A stretch of DNA of 64,000 bases. Source: Gammaproteobacteria bacterium (GTDB lineage Bacteria > Pseudomonadota > Gammaproteobacteria > Pseudomonadales > Pseudohongiellaceae). Below, piece by piece: positions 40,294 to 51,754 of the stretch. Made by a program: the position numbers and the translations under genes. Position 1 is the first letter of the stretch, and each line of letters starts with the position of its first letter. Location: positions 1 through 64,000 of the forward strand of contig JAQWMX010000004.1 in assembly GCA_029246545.1 (NCBI GenBank). Reading direction: 5' to 3'. Below the pieces are notes generated by a model. It was not told the origin of the DNA, did no database searches, and saw only the letters and a program-made list of their open reading frames with translations.

Positions 40294-41001
40294 CTAGTCC
40301 TCGGATTCCTGGGGTTTACTATGAGCCTGCCTATGCAGAATACTAGAAAATTCATCCAAAAATGTGTAATAACTATCAGAAATTGAATTTACACTGGCGG
40401 AATAACGATTAAAGGCAAGTACTGCTGGTATCGCGGCAAACAGGCCCATTTCAGTTGCAAAAAGTGCTTCAGCAATACCCGGAGCAACAACCGCTAAACT
40501 GGCTTGACTCTGATTAGCTAGATCAAAAAAAGCATTCATTATTCCCCAGACCGTACCAAATAACCCTATATACACAGAAACACTGGCGACAGTTGCCAGT
40601 ATCGGTAGATGCTTTTCTAATACCCGCTCTTCACGTGACAAGGCAACGCGCATGGCGCGCTGAGAACCTTCCATTACTGCATCAGAATCAATACCTGGCT
40701 GCTGCCTTAGTCGAGTAAATTCTTTGAAACCGGAACGAAATAGGTTTTCCATCCCAATAATTGTAACGTCTTCCTTTTTTAATTTATTGGTGCCTTCTCG
40801 AAATAATTGACTTAAATCCATACCAGACCAAAACAGTTTTTCAAAATTAAAAACCTCTCTCTCGGCATCTTTAATAATGATCCACTTCTGCACAATAATT
40901 ATCCAAGACATGACAGAGAGCGCAAACAAACTCAGCATGACTAGCTTACCTATCCAGGTTGCATCTACGATCATGCTCCAGATATTCATTGATTCGCCCA
41001 T
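40294..41001 (-). CDS. tolQ: Tol-Pal system protein TolQ
   Basis: 235 residues, ExbB/TolQ/MotA proton channel family. Three transmembrane helices (about 15-37, 130-155, 170-195) with the typical GLFGTVWGIMNAF and LFATEMGLFAAIPAVLAFNR. GGGGAGAG lies 9 bases before ATG 41001. In E. coli and Pseudomonas ybgC usually precedes tolQ; here ruvB is directly upstream and ybgC is missing. Confidence 0.96.
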   Translation of the reverse strand: MGESMNIWSMIVDATWIGKLVMLSLFALSVMSWIIIVQKWIIIKDAEREVFNFEKLFWSGMDLSQLFREGTNKLKKEDVTIIGMENLFRSGFKEFTRLRQQPGIDSDAVMEGSQRAMRVALSREERVLEKHLPILATVASVSVYIGLFGTVWGIMNAFFDLANQSQASLAVVAPGIAEALFATEMGLFAAIPAVLAFNRYSASVNSISDSYYTFLDEFSSILHRQAHSKPQESED

Positions 41002-41056
41002 GCTTTTTATCTCTCCCCTTTTATAAAACGTTTATATTATTTTAAATATAAAGTGC

Positions 41057-42088
41057 TTATTGATCCTGCGAAAAAAAGTCTTTGCTGTCACGAGCTTTCA
41101 AACCAAAATGTCTGTATGCATATTCTGTGACCATACGGCCTCGTGGAGTACGTGTAATAAAGCCCTGTTGAATTAGGTAAGGTTCAAGCACATCTTCTAC
41201 TGTACCTCGCTCTTCACTGATAGCAGCAGCAATACTGTCTATACCTACTGGACCACCATCAAACTTCTCGATTAAGGTCATCAAAAAGCGTCGGTCTAAA
41301 TGGTCAAAGCCATTTTTATCGATACTCAACATATCCAATGCTTCCGTGGCTATTTTAAAGTCTATATTGCCGCTGTACTTTACCTCTGCGAAATCTCGAA
41401 CTCTTCGTAATAAACGATTGGCGATTCGAGGCGTCCCGCGTGCACGCTTAGCTATTTCTTCTGCCCCAGTTTCATCACACTCAACTTGCAAAATACTGGC
41501 TGATCGAGAAACAATACTTTTAAGATGCTCTACTGAATAAAATTCTAGTCTTTGTACAATGCCGAAACGATCACGTAATGGAGAAGTCAATAAGCCTGCT
41601 CGTGTAGTCGCGCCTACTAAGGTGAATGGGGGTAATTCAAGCTTTAAAGATCGTGCCGATGGGCCCTCCCCAATCATAATATCCAACTGATAGTCTTCCA
41701 TAGCTGGATACAAAATTTCTTCAATAGCCGGATTCAACCGGTGAATTTCATCAATAAATAATACATCTCCAGATTCTAGATTTGTCAGCATAGCTGCTAA
41801 ATCACCCGCTTTTTCTAACACCGGGCCAGATGTGCTTTTTAAGGTCACACCCATTTCATTCGCGACGATATGCGAAAGTGTTGTTTTACCTAGGCCAGGA
41901 GGACCGAAAATCAAGGTATGGTCTAGAGCTTCATTGCGTTGACGCGCGGCAGAAATAAATATTCCCATCTGCTCTTTTACAACTTCCTGACCAATATAAT
42001 CTGCCAGTTTGTTTGGGCGAATAGCAACTTCCTGTTGAACTTCAGTTTCAACAGCTTCACCGGAAGTTAATCGATCTTCTTCAATCAT
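41057..42088 (-). CDS. ruvB: Holliday junction helicase subunit RuvB
   Basis: 343 residues. Walker [11 protein letters not shown] near residue 61, Walker [11 protein letters not shown], sensor [18 protein letters not shown], and a C-terminal winged helix with [17 protein letters not shown]. It is the hexameric motor for branch migration with RuvA. It follows ruvA by 20 bp. Confidence 0.97.
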   Translation of the reverse strand: MIEEDRLTSGEAVETEVQQEVAIRPNKLADYIGQEVVKEQMGIFISAARQRNEALDHTLIFGPPGLGKTTLSHIVANEMGVTLKSTSGPVLEKAGDLAAMLTNLESGDVLFIDEIHRLNPAIEEILYPAMEDYQLDIMIGEGPSARSLKLELPPFTLVGATTRAGLLTSPLRDRFGIVQRLEFYSVEHLKSIVSRSASILQVECDETGAEEIAKRARGTPRIANRLLRRVRDFAEVKYSGNIDFKIATEALDMLSIDKNGFDHLDRRFLMTLIEKFDGGPVGIDSIAAAISEERGTVEDVLEPYLIQQGFITRTPRGRMVTEYAYRHFGLKARDSKDFFSQDQ

Positions 42089-42108
42089 CTCTTTACCATT
42101 AAATAACT

Positions 42109-42741
42109 TTAACCTGTCATACCTTTTAGTGCGACTCTTACTAATAAACTAGTATCGAGAGTCTGACCTTCTTCTTCCAACTTTATTGCCACTTGATTAA
42201 TGGCCTTACTCGCATCTTGTGGTTTATAACCCAAAGAAATTAATGCATCTTCAGCTTCACGAATAGTACTTGAATTAGTTTGGCCCGAAACCTGCCCAGA
42301 AGTTCCATCAGAAGCACTTTCATTGTCTTTTTGGTACCAATCTTCAAGCTTATCTCTTAGTTCAATAATAAGGCGTTCGGCGGTTTTTTTCCCAACACCT
42401 GGCAAACGTACTAAGGCATTAATGTCGTTACGACGCACGCATTCAGCTAACTCTCGAATATTCAAACCCGACAATATCCCTAAAGCCATCTTAGGACCAA
42501 CTCCATTTAGCTTAATAAGAAGTCGAAATAATGTGCGCTCATGCATTTCATAAAAACCGTAAAGCAACTGGGCGTCTTCTCTGACTACTAGGTGTGTATG
42601 TAAGACTGCTTCACTACCCGCTTCTGGTAATTGAAATAATGTGCTCATCGGCACTTCTACTTCATAGCCAAGACCATTCACATCAATCAATATTTGATTA
42701 GCTAATTTTCCTACTAATATGCCTTTGATTCTACCTATCAT
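42109..42741 (-). CDS. ruvA: Holliday junction helicase subunit RuvA
   Basis: 210 residues. OB domain from [12 protein letters not shown], two helix-hairpin-helix motifs ([16 protein letters not shown] and [17 protein letters not shown]), and a C-terminal RuvB-binding domain after a Ser/Thr-rich linker. It recognises four-way junctions. It starts 3 bp after ruvC. Confidence 0.97.
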   Translation of the reverse strand: MIGRIKGILVGKLANQILIDVNGLGYEVEVPMSTLFQLPEAGSEAVLHTHLVVREDAQLLYGFYEMHERTLFRLLIKLNGVGPKMALGILSGLNIRELAECVRRNDINALVRLPGVGKKTAERLIIELRDKLEDWYQKDNESASDGTSGQVSGQTNSSTIREAEDALISLGYKPQDASKAINQVAIKLEEEGQTLDTSLLVRVALKGMTG

Positions 42742-42744
42742 CTT

Positions 42745-43278
42745 CTACCTTTTAATTTCTTCTTGTAAACGTCTCCGTCGGCTACCTTCAACACCTCTTA
42801 TCCGATTCAAACTCGACTGTGTGTGCACATGGCATACTGCCACACATAAGGCATCAGAAGCATCACTTTGAGGAGTGGCAGATAATTTAAGAATGGAGGT
42901 CACCATATGTTGCATTTGGCTTTTGTCTGCGCGGCCTTTACCTACTAAAGCTTTTTTAATTTGATTCGGCGGGTATTCATACACAGGTAGCTTTTGATTA
43001 GTACAAGCAACAATAATTGCTCCACGTGCCTGGCCCAGTTTAAGTGCAGAAACGGCACTTTTGCCAACAAAAATTTCTTCTATAGCGACTTCATCAGGCT
43101 GGTATCGTTCAATAATTTCAGACACACCTTCAAAAATAGTTTGCAATCGGTCTATGAAAGCTAGATCAGCAACTTTAATACAGCCAGAGGAGATATATTC
43201 CAGCTTATTACCTATAGTTTTTATTAAACCGTAGCCGCATACTCGTGAACCAGGATCTATACCTAAAATTAAGGCCAT
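42745..43278 (-). CDS. ruvC: Crossover junction endodeoxyribonuclease RuvC
   Basis: 177 residues. Catalytic acidic residues are in LGIDPGS (Asp8), AIEEIFVG (Glu near 70) and [13 protein letters not shown] (Asp pair near 140). It cuts Holliday junctions delivered by RuvAB. First gene of ruvC-ruvA-ruvB, after yebC. Confidence 0.97.
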   Translation of the reverse strand: MALILGIDPGSRVCGYGLIKTIGNKLEYISSGCIKVADLAFIDRLQTIFEGVSEIIERYQPDEVAIEEIFVGKSAVSALKLGQARGAIIVACTNQKLPVYEYPPNQIKKALVGKGRADKSQMQHMVTSILKLSATPQSDASDALCVAVCHVHTQSSLNRIRGVEGSRRRRLQEEIKR

Positions 43279-43366
43279 AAGCTAATATGATCTCCCCTTC
43301 TTGCTATTAAGGTTTCACACTTAAGTCATCAGTAGAACTTAGAAGTATGTATAAATGTTAGCTTAG

Positions 43367-44119
43367 TTATTCACTGTCTAGTTGCGCCAGAACTTCATCG
43401 GAAATGTTGGCATTAGAATAAACATTCTGAACATCATCTAGGTCTTCAAGACTATCGACTACATTCATCAGTTTTTCAGCATCTACTGCATCTAAATCGA
43501 CCTCTGTTGAAGCCAACATAGTAACCTCAGCGTTCATTGACGACAAACCTGAAGCATCTAAAGCATCCTTAACTGAACCAAAATTTTCGAAACTAGTATG
43601 GATATCTATACTGCCATCAGAGTTATTAATAATATCTTCAGCTCCGGCATCAAGAGCAACATCCATTATGGCTTCTTCATCCACATCCTGTGAATAAGAA
43701 ATAACACCGGCCTTACTAAATAAATAGGCTACCGAACCACTTGTCCCCAAATTGCCACCGGCTTTAGTGAAACAATGTCGTACTTCAGCCACTGTTCTAT
43801 TTTTATTATCAGTTAAAGTCTCAACCAATATTGCAGCGCCATTTGGACCATAACCTTCATAAACCAACTCTTCCAGGTTTTCATTTTCTCCACTACCTGC
43901 ACCGCGTGCTACTGCTCGGTCTATCGTATCGCGCGTCATATTCGAACTGAGAGCTTTATCAACAACAGCTCGCAGTCTTGGATTATCGGCAACATCTCCG
44001 CCACCCAGTTTCGCAGCAACAGTGAGTTCTCGAATTATCTTGGTAAACACCTTGGCTCGTTTTGCATCTTGTCCTGCTTTACGATGCTTAATATTGGCCC
44101 ATTTACTATGACCTGCCAT
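43367..44119 (-). CDS. yebC: YebC/TACO1-family protein
   Basis: 250 residues with the family N-terminus [14 protein letters not shown] and the motif [13 protein letters not shown]. Members are described as transcriptional regulators (PmpR) or as translation factors acting on proline-rich stretches; which applies here cannot be told. It lies between aspS and ruvC, the conserved position. Confidence 0.95.
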   Translation of the reverse strand: MAGHSKWANIKHRKAGQDAKRAKVFTKIIRELTVAAKLGGGDVADNPRLRAVVDKALSSNMTRDTIDRAVARGAGSGENENLEELVYEGYGPNGAAILVETLTDNKNRTVAEVRHCFTKAGGNLGTSGSVAYLFSKAGVISYSQDVDEEAIMDVALDAGAEDIINNSDGSIDIHTSFENFGSVKDALDASGLSSMNAEVTMLASTEVDLDAVDAEKLMNVVDSLEDLDDVQNVYSNANISDEVLAQLDSE

Positions 44120-44176
44120 AGCTTATTTTATCCTCTGTGTTTCTGTGCATGTGCTTGCGACACTTTAATTATCATT

Positions 44177-45958
44177 TTATGAGCTTTGTTCAGTCTTGGG
44201 TAATTCACGCAAGCGTATATTTAGTTCACGTAATTGCTTGTTACTTACTTCACCAGGCGCATCTGTTAACAGGCAGCTGGCTGATTGCGTTTTTGGAAAT
44301 GCAATTACTTCACGAATAGACTGAGAGCCTGTCATCATCATTATCAATCTGTCTAGACCAAATGCAATTCCACCATGTGGTGGACAGCCGTATTTTAAAG
44401 CATCCAGTAAAAAGCCGAACTTTTCTTCTGCTTCTGCTTCATTAATGCCTAAGACTCTGAATACCGATTGCTGCATATCTGCATTGTCGATACGAATGGA
44501 ACCACCGCCCAACTCTGTACCATTTAGAACCATGTCATAGGCGCGAGACAGTGCTTTTAAAGGCTCCTGTTCCAACTCTTCAGGACTACATGAAGGCGCA
44601 GTGAAAGGATGATGCACTGAGGTGTAATTGCCATCTTTATCACTTTCAAACATTGGAAAATCAACAACCCAAAGTGGCGCCCATTCTCCATTAAGCAAAT
44701 TCATGTTCTTGCCAACAACATCCCTAAGGGCTCCCATTGCTTCATTAACCACGGAAGTTTTATCAGCACCAAAGAATAGTATGTCACCGGTTGCAGCTTC
44801 GGTAAGAGAAAGCACGCCTTGAATTACCTCTTCTGGCATGAATTTCAATATTGGCGATTGTAAACCTTCTACACCAGCCGCAAGATCATTCACCTTGACC
44901 CAAGCTAAGCCTTTAGCACCATAATTAGCGATATAACTAGTGTAGTCATCAATTTGTTTGCGACTAATTTCAGCTCCACCTGGCACCTTCATTACTACAA
45001 CACGTGACTCAGGATCATTCGCTGGCGCATTGAAAACTTTAAATTCAACTTGTTGCATTAAATCGGCAATATCAACCAGGCTCATTGGGTTACGTAAATC
45101 AGGTCGATCTGTTCCATACTTTAAGACAGCATCGGCATAGGTCATGCGTGGGAATTCGTCCAAATCTACATCTAAGTGCTCTTTAAAAACTGAACAGATC
45201 ATCGTCTCAGCACTTTGCATAATGGTGTCTTCATCCAAAAAGGAAGTTTCTATATCAATTTGGGTAAATTCTGGCTGTCTATCTGCACGAAGGTCTTCAT
45301 CACGAAAACATTTAGCAATTTGATAATAGCGGTCCATGCCAGAGACCATTAACAGCTGCTTAAATAATTGTGGCGATTGCGGCAAAGCAAAAAATTTACC
45401 TTGATGTGTTCTACTCGGAACTAAATAGTCTCTCGCACCTTCTGGAGTAGCACGGGTCAAAATGGGAGTTTCTATATCAAGAAAACCATTCTCATCCAGA
45501 TAACGCCTGATACTACTGGTGACTTTCGAGCGCAAACGTAATTTATTCAACATTTCTGGACGTCGAAGATCAATAAAGCGGTTACGCAACCGCACATCTT
45601 CACCAACTTCCATATGCTCATCTAACTGAAACGGTGGTGTCTCAGCAGCATTTAATATAGAAAGCTCTTTACCCAACACTTCGATCTTACCGGTAGCCAT
45701 GTCCAGGTTCTGGGTTCCTTCAGGACGCGATCGGACCAGCCCTTGAATCTGAATTACAAACTCGTTTCGAACTTGCTCAGCCAATGCAAAACTTTCAACA
45801 GTATCAGGATCAAACACCACTTGTGTAATACCATCCCTATCACGCATATCTAGAAAGATCACTCCACCATGATCTCGACGACGATGCACCCATCCACATA
45901 AAGTGACTGTTTCATCAATATTACTTTCGTTTAATTCACCACAATAATGGCTACGCAT
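44177..45958 (-). CDS. aspS: Aspartyl-tRNA synthetase
   Basis: 593 residues from ATG 45958. N-terminal OB anticodon domain ([20 protein letters not shown]), class II core with RRPEML, motif 2 [18 protein letters not shown], the bacterial GAD insert (about 290-420), and motif 3 [14 protein letters not shown] longer ORF start (45976) adds six codons; 45958 has GAAGGT in front and matches the usual MRSHYCGEL beginning. Confidence 0.97.
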   Translation of the reverse strand: MRSHYCGELNESNIDETVTLCGWVHRRRDHGGVIFLDMRDRDGITQVVFDPDTVESFALAEQVRNEFVIQIQGLVRSRPEGTQNLDMATGKIEVLGKELSILNAAETPPFQLDEHMEVGEDVRLRNRFIDLRRPEMLNKLRLRSKVTSSIRRYLDENGFLDIETPILTRATPEGARDYLVPSRTHQGKFFALPQSPQLFKQLLMVSGMDRYYQIAKCFRDEDLRADRQPEFTQIDIETSFLDEDTIMQSAETMICSVFKEHLDVDLDEFPRMTYADAVLKYGTDRPDLRNPMSLVDIADLMQQVEFKVFNAPANDPESRVVVMKVPGGAEISRKQIDDYTSYIANYGAKGLAWVKVNDLAAGVEGLQSPILKFMPEEVIQGVLSLTEAATGDILFFGADKTSVVNEAMGALRDVVGKNMNLLNGEWAPLWVVDFPMFESDKDGNYTSVHHPFTAPSCSPEELEQEPLKALSRAYDMVLNGTELGGGSIRIDNADMQQSVFRVLGINEAEAEEKFGFLLDALKYGCPPHGGIAFGLDRLIMMMTGSQSIREVIAFPKTQSASCLLTDAPGEVSNKQLRELNIRLRELPKTEQSS

Positions 45959-46025
45959 AGCTCTTACCTTCTTCAACCTTTACTTTTAATACTGAATATA
46001 AGCCTGTTAGATGAACTCTAAAAGG

Positions 46026-46376
46026 CTACGATGATGATTCTTTTTTTGCACTGTTATTCTTTGCACTGTTATTCGCACTGTTATTCGCACTGTTCTTGGC
46101 AGATTCACCGGTCTTACTAGACTTTTCAGTAGAGGCCTTACTCTCGATAACAGTCTTATCTTTGGCTTTATCTTCTGCACCATGCTTCTTCGTGCCGGTC
46201 TTAAAATCGGTTTCGTACCAACCAGTACCTTTTAATCTGAAGCTGGTTGCCGATATCATCTTTTTTAGACTTGCTTCATTACACTCAGGGCAATCTTTTA
46301 GAACAGGGTCACTGATCTTTTGCAGCTTTTCCAGGTGCGCACCACATGCTTCACATTGATATTCATAAATAGGCAT
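46026..46376 (-). CDS. FmdB-family zinc ribbon protein
   Basis: 116 residues. The N-terminal zinc ribbon has CEACG and CPECN pairs ([29 protein letters not shown]). The rest, after [12 protein letters not shown], is a Lys/Ser/Asn/Ala-rich tail made by short DNA repeats. It may be a regulator or assembly factor; the function is not established. ATG 46376 follows GGTGGGG. It is upstream of aspS, as in other gammaproteobacteria. Confidence 0.88.
   Translation of the reverse strand: MPIYEYQCEACGAHLEKLQKISDPVLKDCPECNEASLKKMISATSFRLKGTGWYETDFKTGTKKHGAEDKAKDKTVIESKASTEKSSKTGESAKNSANNSANNSAKNNSAKKESSS
46048..46098. repeat. 12-bp tandem repeats encoding the FmdB tail
   Basis: Four near-identical units of GCACTGTTATTC (the first separated by TTT, the last diverged to GCACTGTTCTTG) in the 3' end of the FmdB gene. 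They encode alternating Ser-Ala and Asn residues ([12 protein letters not shown]). Units are multiples of three, so copy-number change keeps the frame. Confidence 0.85.
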
Positions 46377-46388
46377 TTCACACCCCAC

Positions 46389-46785
46389 CGTAATCTTTAA
46401 TTCTACAAATAATTCTTTAGTGATTTTGCAAAATCAAAAGCGGAGCATTGTACAGTATTTATTTAGCGGACAACATTTTTGATCCAAATCACTTTATTAA
46501 GAAATAATTGTAATTTTATTTTACAAAACACTCATAAAACCCTTGCCCGTCCAGAGTGAAAAAGATATAAAGACTCCTCAACTGAGAACACTAGTTTTAA
46601 GAGTCTTTCACTGTTAAATAAAAAAGTATTCAACTGTAAAAAGAAAGAGTCCTCAACTTTAAAAAGTGTATTCAGCATTATTTGAACTCAATCAACACGC
46701 TAATTCTGATTATTAGTTTTGATTAATTGTCGCAATACAATGTTTGAGTTTTTTATTAACAAGTCTAATTAAAAGAGATGAAGGT
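46389..46785. other. Long AT-rich intergenic region upstream of the HU-like gene
   Basis: About 400 bp with no gene. It contains a near-identical 15-bp direct repeat (46569..46583 and 46644..46658, 14 of 15 bases the same: AAAGASTCCTCAACT), related looser copies at about 46622 and 46661, and an inverted repeat AAAGACTC/GAGTCTTT (46569..46608). A promoter-like pair (TTAGTT, 17 bases, TACAAT) ends at about 46741. The repeats could be binding sites for a regulator of the HU-like gene or of the divergent FmdB-aspS transcript. Confidence 0.5.
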
Positions 46786-47148
46786 ATGGCTGTAAAAAAA
46801 TCCGCAAAAACTCCTGTAAAAAAAACCACCGCTATCCAGGATAAATACACCAAGACAGCAATCCTCAGCACTATTTCTGAAAACACAGGTCTAAGCAAAA
46901 AAGAAGTCTCCAATGTATTGGATGAGCTGGGAGATTTAATAGAAAGACACATTAAAAAGCGCGGAGCTGGTGAGTTTACTCTTCCCGGCCTATTAAAAAT
47001 CAAAGCCGTTAAGCGTCCTGCTCGTCCGGCCCGTAAAAATGTTCCAAACCCATTTAAACAGGGCGAATTTATGGACATTCCAAAGAAACCGGCCACTACC
47101 AGAGTTAAAGTCGTACCTCTGAAAAAGCTAAAAGAATATGCCCTTTAA
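46786..47148 (+). CDS. HU-family DNA-binding protein with Lys-rich N-terminus
   Basis: 120 residues from ATG 46786 (GAAGG in front). The Lys/Thr-rich arm (MAVKKSAKTPVKKT) precedes a HU/IHF fold (AILSTISENTGLSKKEVSNVL; beta arm GEFTLPGLLKIKAVKRPARPARK; PFKQGEFMDIPKKPATTRVKV). It is a nucleoid protein of the longer HU-like type. The ORF start at 46744 is rejected. It ends before a strong terminator. Confidence 0.92.
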   Translation: MAVKKSAKTPVKKTTAIQDKYTKTAILSTISENTGLSKKEVSNVLDELGDLIERHIKKRGAGEFTLPGLLKIKAVKRPARPARKNVPNPFKQGEFMDIPKKPATTRVKVVPLKKLKEYAL

Positions 47149-47168
47149 GGCCCAGCTTTAAGTACTTT

Positions 47169-47197
47169 AAAAAAGCAGCCCTAAGGCTGCTTTTTTA
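47169..47197 (+). terminator. Intrinsic terminator after the HU-like gene
   Basis: AAAAAAGCAGCC-CTAA-GGCTGCTTTTTT, a GC-rich 6-bp core extended by A-T pairs, with T6 tail. It isolates the HU-like gene from proS. Confidence 0.95.
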
Positions 47198-47264
47198 TTG
47201 AATTGCGCTTTAAAAGAAACAGTGAAAGCAACATTAAAACAAAACAGTTATCATCCCTAAGCAT

Positions 47265-49007
47265 ATGCGTACTTCTAAATATCTTCTAGCTACTACCAAA
47301 GAAACCCCTTCTGATGCCGTCGTAATCAGTCATCAATTAATGCTAAAAGCTGGCCTAATTCGGAAGCTCGCTTCTGGACTCTATACCTGGATGCCAATGG
47401 GGCTTCGCGTACTGAATAAAGTTAGCCGTATCATTCAACAAGAGATGGATGCCGCTGGCGCGCTGGAAGTTTCAATGCCAGTAGTTCAACCCGCAGAACT
47501 TTGGCAAGAATCCGGACGCTGGGAGCAAATGGGTGATGAATTGCAGCGTCTGAAGGACCGACACGAGCGTGACTTTTGTCTTGGCCCGACTCATGAAGAG
47601 GTAATTACAGATCTAGTCAGAAATGAAATTAGCAGCTATAAACAATTGCCTTTAAACCTATATCAAATTCAAACTAAATTCCGTGATGAACGTCGCCCGA
47701 GGTTTGGGGTCATGCGTGCTCGTGAATTCATGATGAAAGATGCCTACTCATTTCACATAGATCAGGACTCTTTAGAGCTAACCTATGAATTGATGTATGA
47801 AACCTATTCAAAGATATTTACTCGCCTTGGTTTCAATTTTCGAGCTGTAGAGGCAGATTCAGGTAGTATTGGTGGCAATAGCTCTCATGAATTTCATGTC
47901 TTAGCAGATTCAGGAGAAGATGAAATTGTCTTTAGTTCAAAGGGTGAATATGCCGCTAACATCGACATGGCAAGTTCATTAGACCCTGCAACAAAAAGAC
48001 TAAGCCCTGCCCTTGATAAAACACTGGTCGAAACACCTAACACTTCTACTATCGAAGAAGTCTGCACCTTGCTTAAAGTACAAGCCAAACAAGTCTTAAA
48101 AACCTTGATTGCACTTGGTGAAAGCGCTGATGAAGATGCAAATCAACGTCCTTTGGTCGCCCTTGTATTGCGTGGAGACCATCAACTTAACGAAGTGAAA
48201 GCAGCAAAGATTGCTGGAGTTCACTCTCCTTTAAGCCTTGCTAATGAAGACCAGATTGCTGCTTTATTAAATTGCAAACCAGGTTCTATTGGGCCAGTCG
48301 ACATACCAGAAAGTATTACTGTTATTGTTGATAGAGATGCTGCTGTTTTAGCAGATTTTGTTTGTGGCGCGAATCAAGATGACCACCATTTAACCGGCGT
48401 CAATTGGGATAGAGACTGTAAAATAGGTAAGATAGCAGATTTAAGAAATGTCGTTGAAGGCGATCCTTGCCCTGATGGAAACGGCACTTTATCTCTAAAA
48501 CGTGGTATAGAAGTAGGCCATATTTTTCAGTTAGGCAACAAATACAGCCAAGCAATGGGCTTATCTGTATTAAATCAGAATGGTAAAAGTGTTATCCCAG
48601 AAATGGGCTGTTATGGCATTGGGGTTACTCGAATTGTTGCCGCTGCAATAGAACAATGCCACGATGAAAAAGGCATTATTTGGCCAGATAATATTGCACC
48701 ATTTCACATAGCCTTGATCCCGCTTAATGCTCATAAATCAGAACAAGTATCTCAGCTTGCTGATAAGTTATATCGTGATTTAACCGATGCTGGTGTTGAG
48801 GTGCTTTATGATGATCGCGACAAGAAAACAAGCCCTGGCGTAAAATTTGCTGATATGGAATTAATCGGCATTCCACACCGACTTGTCATATCTGATCGCA
48901 GCCTCGAACAAAACAAATTAGAATATAAACACCGATCTGACGAAGATAGTCAGGACATCCCTCTGGAAAATGCTTTAGAATTTCTAACCAACAAAGTAAT
49001 GTCTTAA
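47265..49007 (+). CDS. proS: Prolyl-tRNA synthetase
   Basis: 580 residues, bacterial type with the editing (YbaK-like) insert between motifs 2 and 3 (about 225-400). Class II signatures [15 protein letters not shown]-like start, [32 protein letters not shown]. It charges tRNA-Pro and clears mischarged Ala-tRNA-Pro. It is convergent with yihY with about 20 bp between. Confidence 0.97.
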   Translation: MRTSKYLLATTKETPSDAVVISHQLMLKAGLIRKLASGLYTWMPMGLRVLNKVSRIIQQEMDAAGALEVSMPVVQPAELWQESGRWEQMGDELQRLKDRHERDFCLGPTHEEVITDLVRNEISSYKQLPLNLYQIQTKFRDERRPRFGVMRAREFMMKDAYSFHIDQDSLELTYELMYETYSKIFTRLGFNFRAVEADSGSIGGNSSHEFHVLADSGEDEIVFSSKGEYAANIDMASSLDPATKRLSPALDKTLVETPNTSTIEEVCTLLKVQAKQVLKTLIALGESADEDANQRPLVALVLRGDHQLNEVKAAKIAGVHSPLSLANEDQIAALLNCKPGSIGPVDIPESITVIVDRDAAVLADFVCGANQDDHHLTGVNWDRDCKIGKIADLRNVVEGDPCPDGNGTLSLKRGIEVGHIFQLGNKYSQAMGLSVLNQNGKSVIPEMGCYGIGVTRIVAAAIEQCHDEKGIIWPDNIAPFHIALIPLNAHKSEQVSQLADKLYRDLTDAGVEVLYDDRDKKTSPGVKFADMELIGIPHRLVISDRSLEQNKLEYKHRSDEDSQDIPLENALEFLTNKVMS

Positions 49008-49026
49008 GACTACGCCCGCATTATCC

Positions 49027-50277
49027 TCATTTGCCCTGATAAAGAGTGGCAAATGGGGCAGCAAACTCTTTTTGAGAAGCACTTTCCAGCTCCGCAAAGC
49101 TATTTTTTAAACTTTCCAAATTCGGTAAATGTTCAACTACCAAATCAGGCAGATCTTCAAAAGCTATTGATAAGGGCAAGGCAATATTTAACCAGTCAAA
49201 TACCTGTTTAATCGACAAGCTTTGAATATCGCGAACTAAAACAAATTCGTCAGTACCACAATTACGGATGATTTGCTGTTTTTGCAATATCAATAAAGCA
49301 TCAGACATTGAAAGCTCATTAAAGGGCCATTTTTCTTTTATAAGACTGTTTAATTTGACACTTTTACCACTTTGTTGAGATACCCAAAATTTATGCACTA
49401 AAGCCAACAGCAAAATATGAGGGTGAACTTTATTGCTCTTATATTCCGTTCTGTAGGCTGGTAAGGCTTTAACAAAATTAGCCCCTAATAAAATCACCAT
49501 CCAGCAGATATATATCCATAATAGGAATATGGGTATTGCTGCAAAAGTACCATAAACAAATTGATAACTAGCCAGAGCAATAAACCAGGTAAACACCTGC
49601 TTTACCACCGTGAAAGAAATAGCCACGACTAAACCACCGAGTACACCGTGAAAGAAACGCACTCCACAATTCGGTACAGCTATATACAATAAAGTAAATG
49701 CTCCCGTAGTTAATAACAATGGAAATACTCCCAGCAAGAAACTTGTCGTTCCTAAGGTCTCCGAAATATCAAGAAAACTATCAAACATGTTTAATGAAGT
49801 AATGTATGAGCTAATAGCAAAACCCAGCCCTAGAAGAATCGGTCCTAGACTCATCACACTCCAATAAAGCAAAAATGAATTCAGCCCTTTGCGCGATTCA
49901 CGCACTTCCCAGATACGATTAAAACTTCTCTCGATATTTACCAACATTAAAAACAAAGTAATTAATAACATCGCAGCCCCAACCCATGTCAGGTTTCTGG
50001 CTTGTGCGCTAAATTCGGTGAAATAATTCTCCAATTGGCTACTAGAACTTGGCAATAAGCGTTCAAAAACCATCGCCTGAATCTCATTACCAAAGACCTA
50101 AAACGCCGGAAAAGCAGAAAGAATTGAGAATAAGAGCGTTAGCAGTGGAATCACTGCAAATAGACTCATATAAGTTAAAGACTTTGCATTCTCCATACCT
50201 TTATGGCGACTGAAGTTTAGATAAACAAAGTGAATAAAGTGCCAAAGGTCCGCTATGCGTTCATTGAATCCTGTCAT
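49027..50277 (-). pseudogene. yihY: YihY/BrkB-family membrane protein with in-frame TAG
   Basis: Two ORFs in one frame (N-terminal part starting 50277 and C-terminal part ending 49027) are separated only by TAG at 50098..50100. Read through, there would be 416 residues, normal for the long gammaproteobacterial YihY, with about six membrane helices and a C-terminal cytoplasmic domain (from about 300). The TAG is codon 60, in FPAF-X-VFGNE, where relatives commonly have Gln: CAG to TAG is one transition. The rest is undamaged, suggesting a recent mutation, a sequencing error, or suppression. The family was formerly called ribonuclease BN by mistake; function is unclear. Neighbours match the Pseudomonas order. 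Confidence 0.85.
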
Positions 50278-50409
50278 TTGCCTAGTCACTGCATATTTTT
50301 CTGGAAGTGCATAAGCTATAGCCCTTCTCTTGTTTAATCAATTCTAAATGTCTACTATTGCCCAGCATTGATATAGCGCTAAGTCTTAGTTTTACTCAAG
50401 GTATTTTAT

Positions 50410-51359
<950 letters not shown>

Positions 51360-51364
51360 CTAAG

Positions 51365-51706
51365 ATGTCCTCCCTTGCCCGTATTGGCGTATTAATAAGT
51401 CTCGTTGCCCTGATTTTGACCCTTACACTGGAAAATTGGTTAAGTGAACCGCTAAGTATTTCTCGTTGGCTAGTACAGGTTATTCCTTTGTTTGCTTTTC
51501 TCCCAACCTTACTCAGCAATAAGCTACGCTCCTACCAGTGGTTATGTTTTGTTATTTTGGTTTATTTCATCATTGGCGTTTTAGATATCTTCACAGTAGG
51601 AAAATTAATTAGTGGAATTATGCTAACCTGTTTTTGTGTGCTTTTATTCTGTTCTGCAATTATCTATATTCATCAGCAACAAAAAACCTTGAACTCAAAG
51701 AGCTAA
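51365..51706 (+). CDS. DUF2069 membrane protein
   Basis: 113 residues, four predicted transmembrane helices with the family pattern (QVIPLFAFLPTLLSNKLRSYQWLCF). Function unknown; it is nearly always next to wrbA in gammaproteobacteria, as here. Confidence 0.85.
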   Translation: MSSLARIGVLISLVALILTLTLENWLSEPLSISRWLVQVIPLFAFLPTLLSNKLRSYQWLCFVILVYFIIGVLDIFTVGKLISGIMLTCFCVLLFCSAIIYIHQQQKTLNSKS

Positions 51707-51754
51707 CATTTAATACAAACCAATATCGAACAATAAATAATTCAGGGAAAAAAC

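Noticed and set aside
46569-46658. CRISPR-like array
   Set aside because: Only two good copies of 15 bp, no regular spacing, no cas genes.
50098-50100. TAG in yihY as pyrrolysine
   Set aside because: No Pyl genes seen, no known Pyl use in gammaproteobacterial YihY, and the expected residue is Gln.
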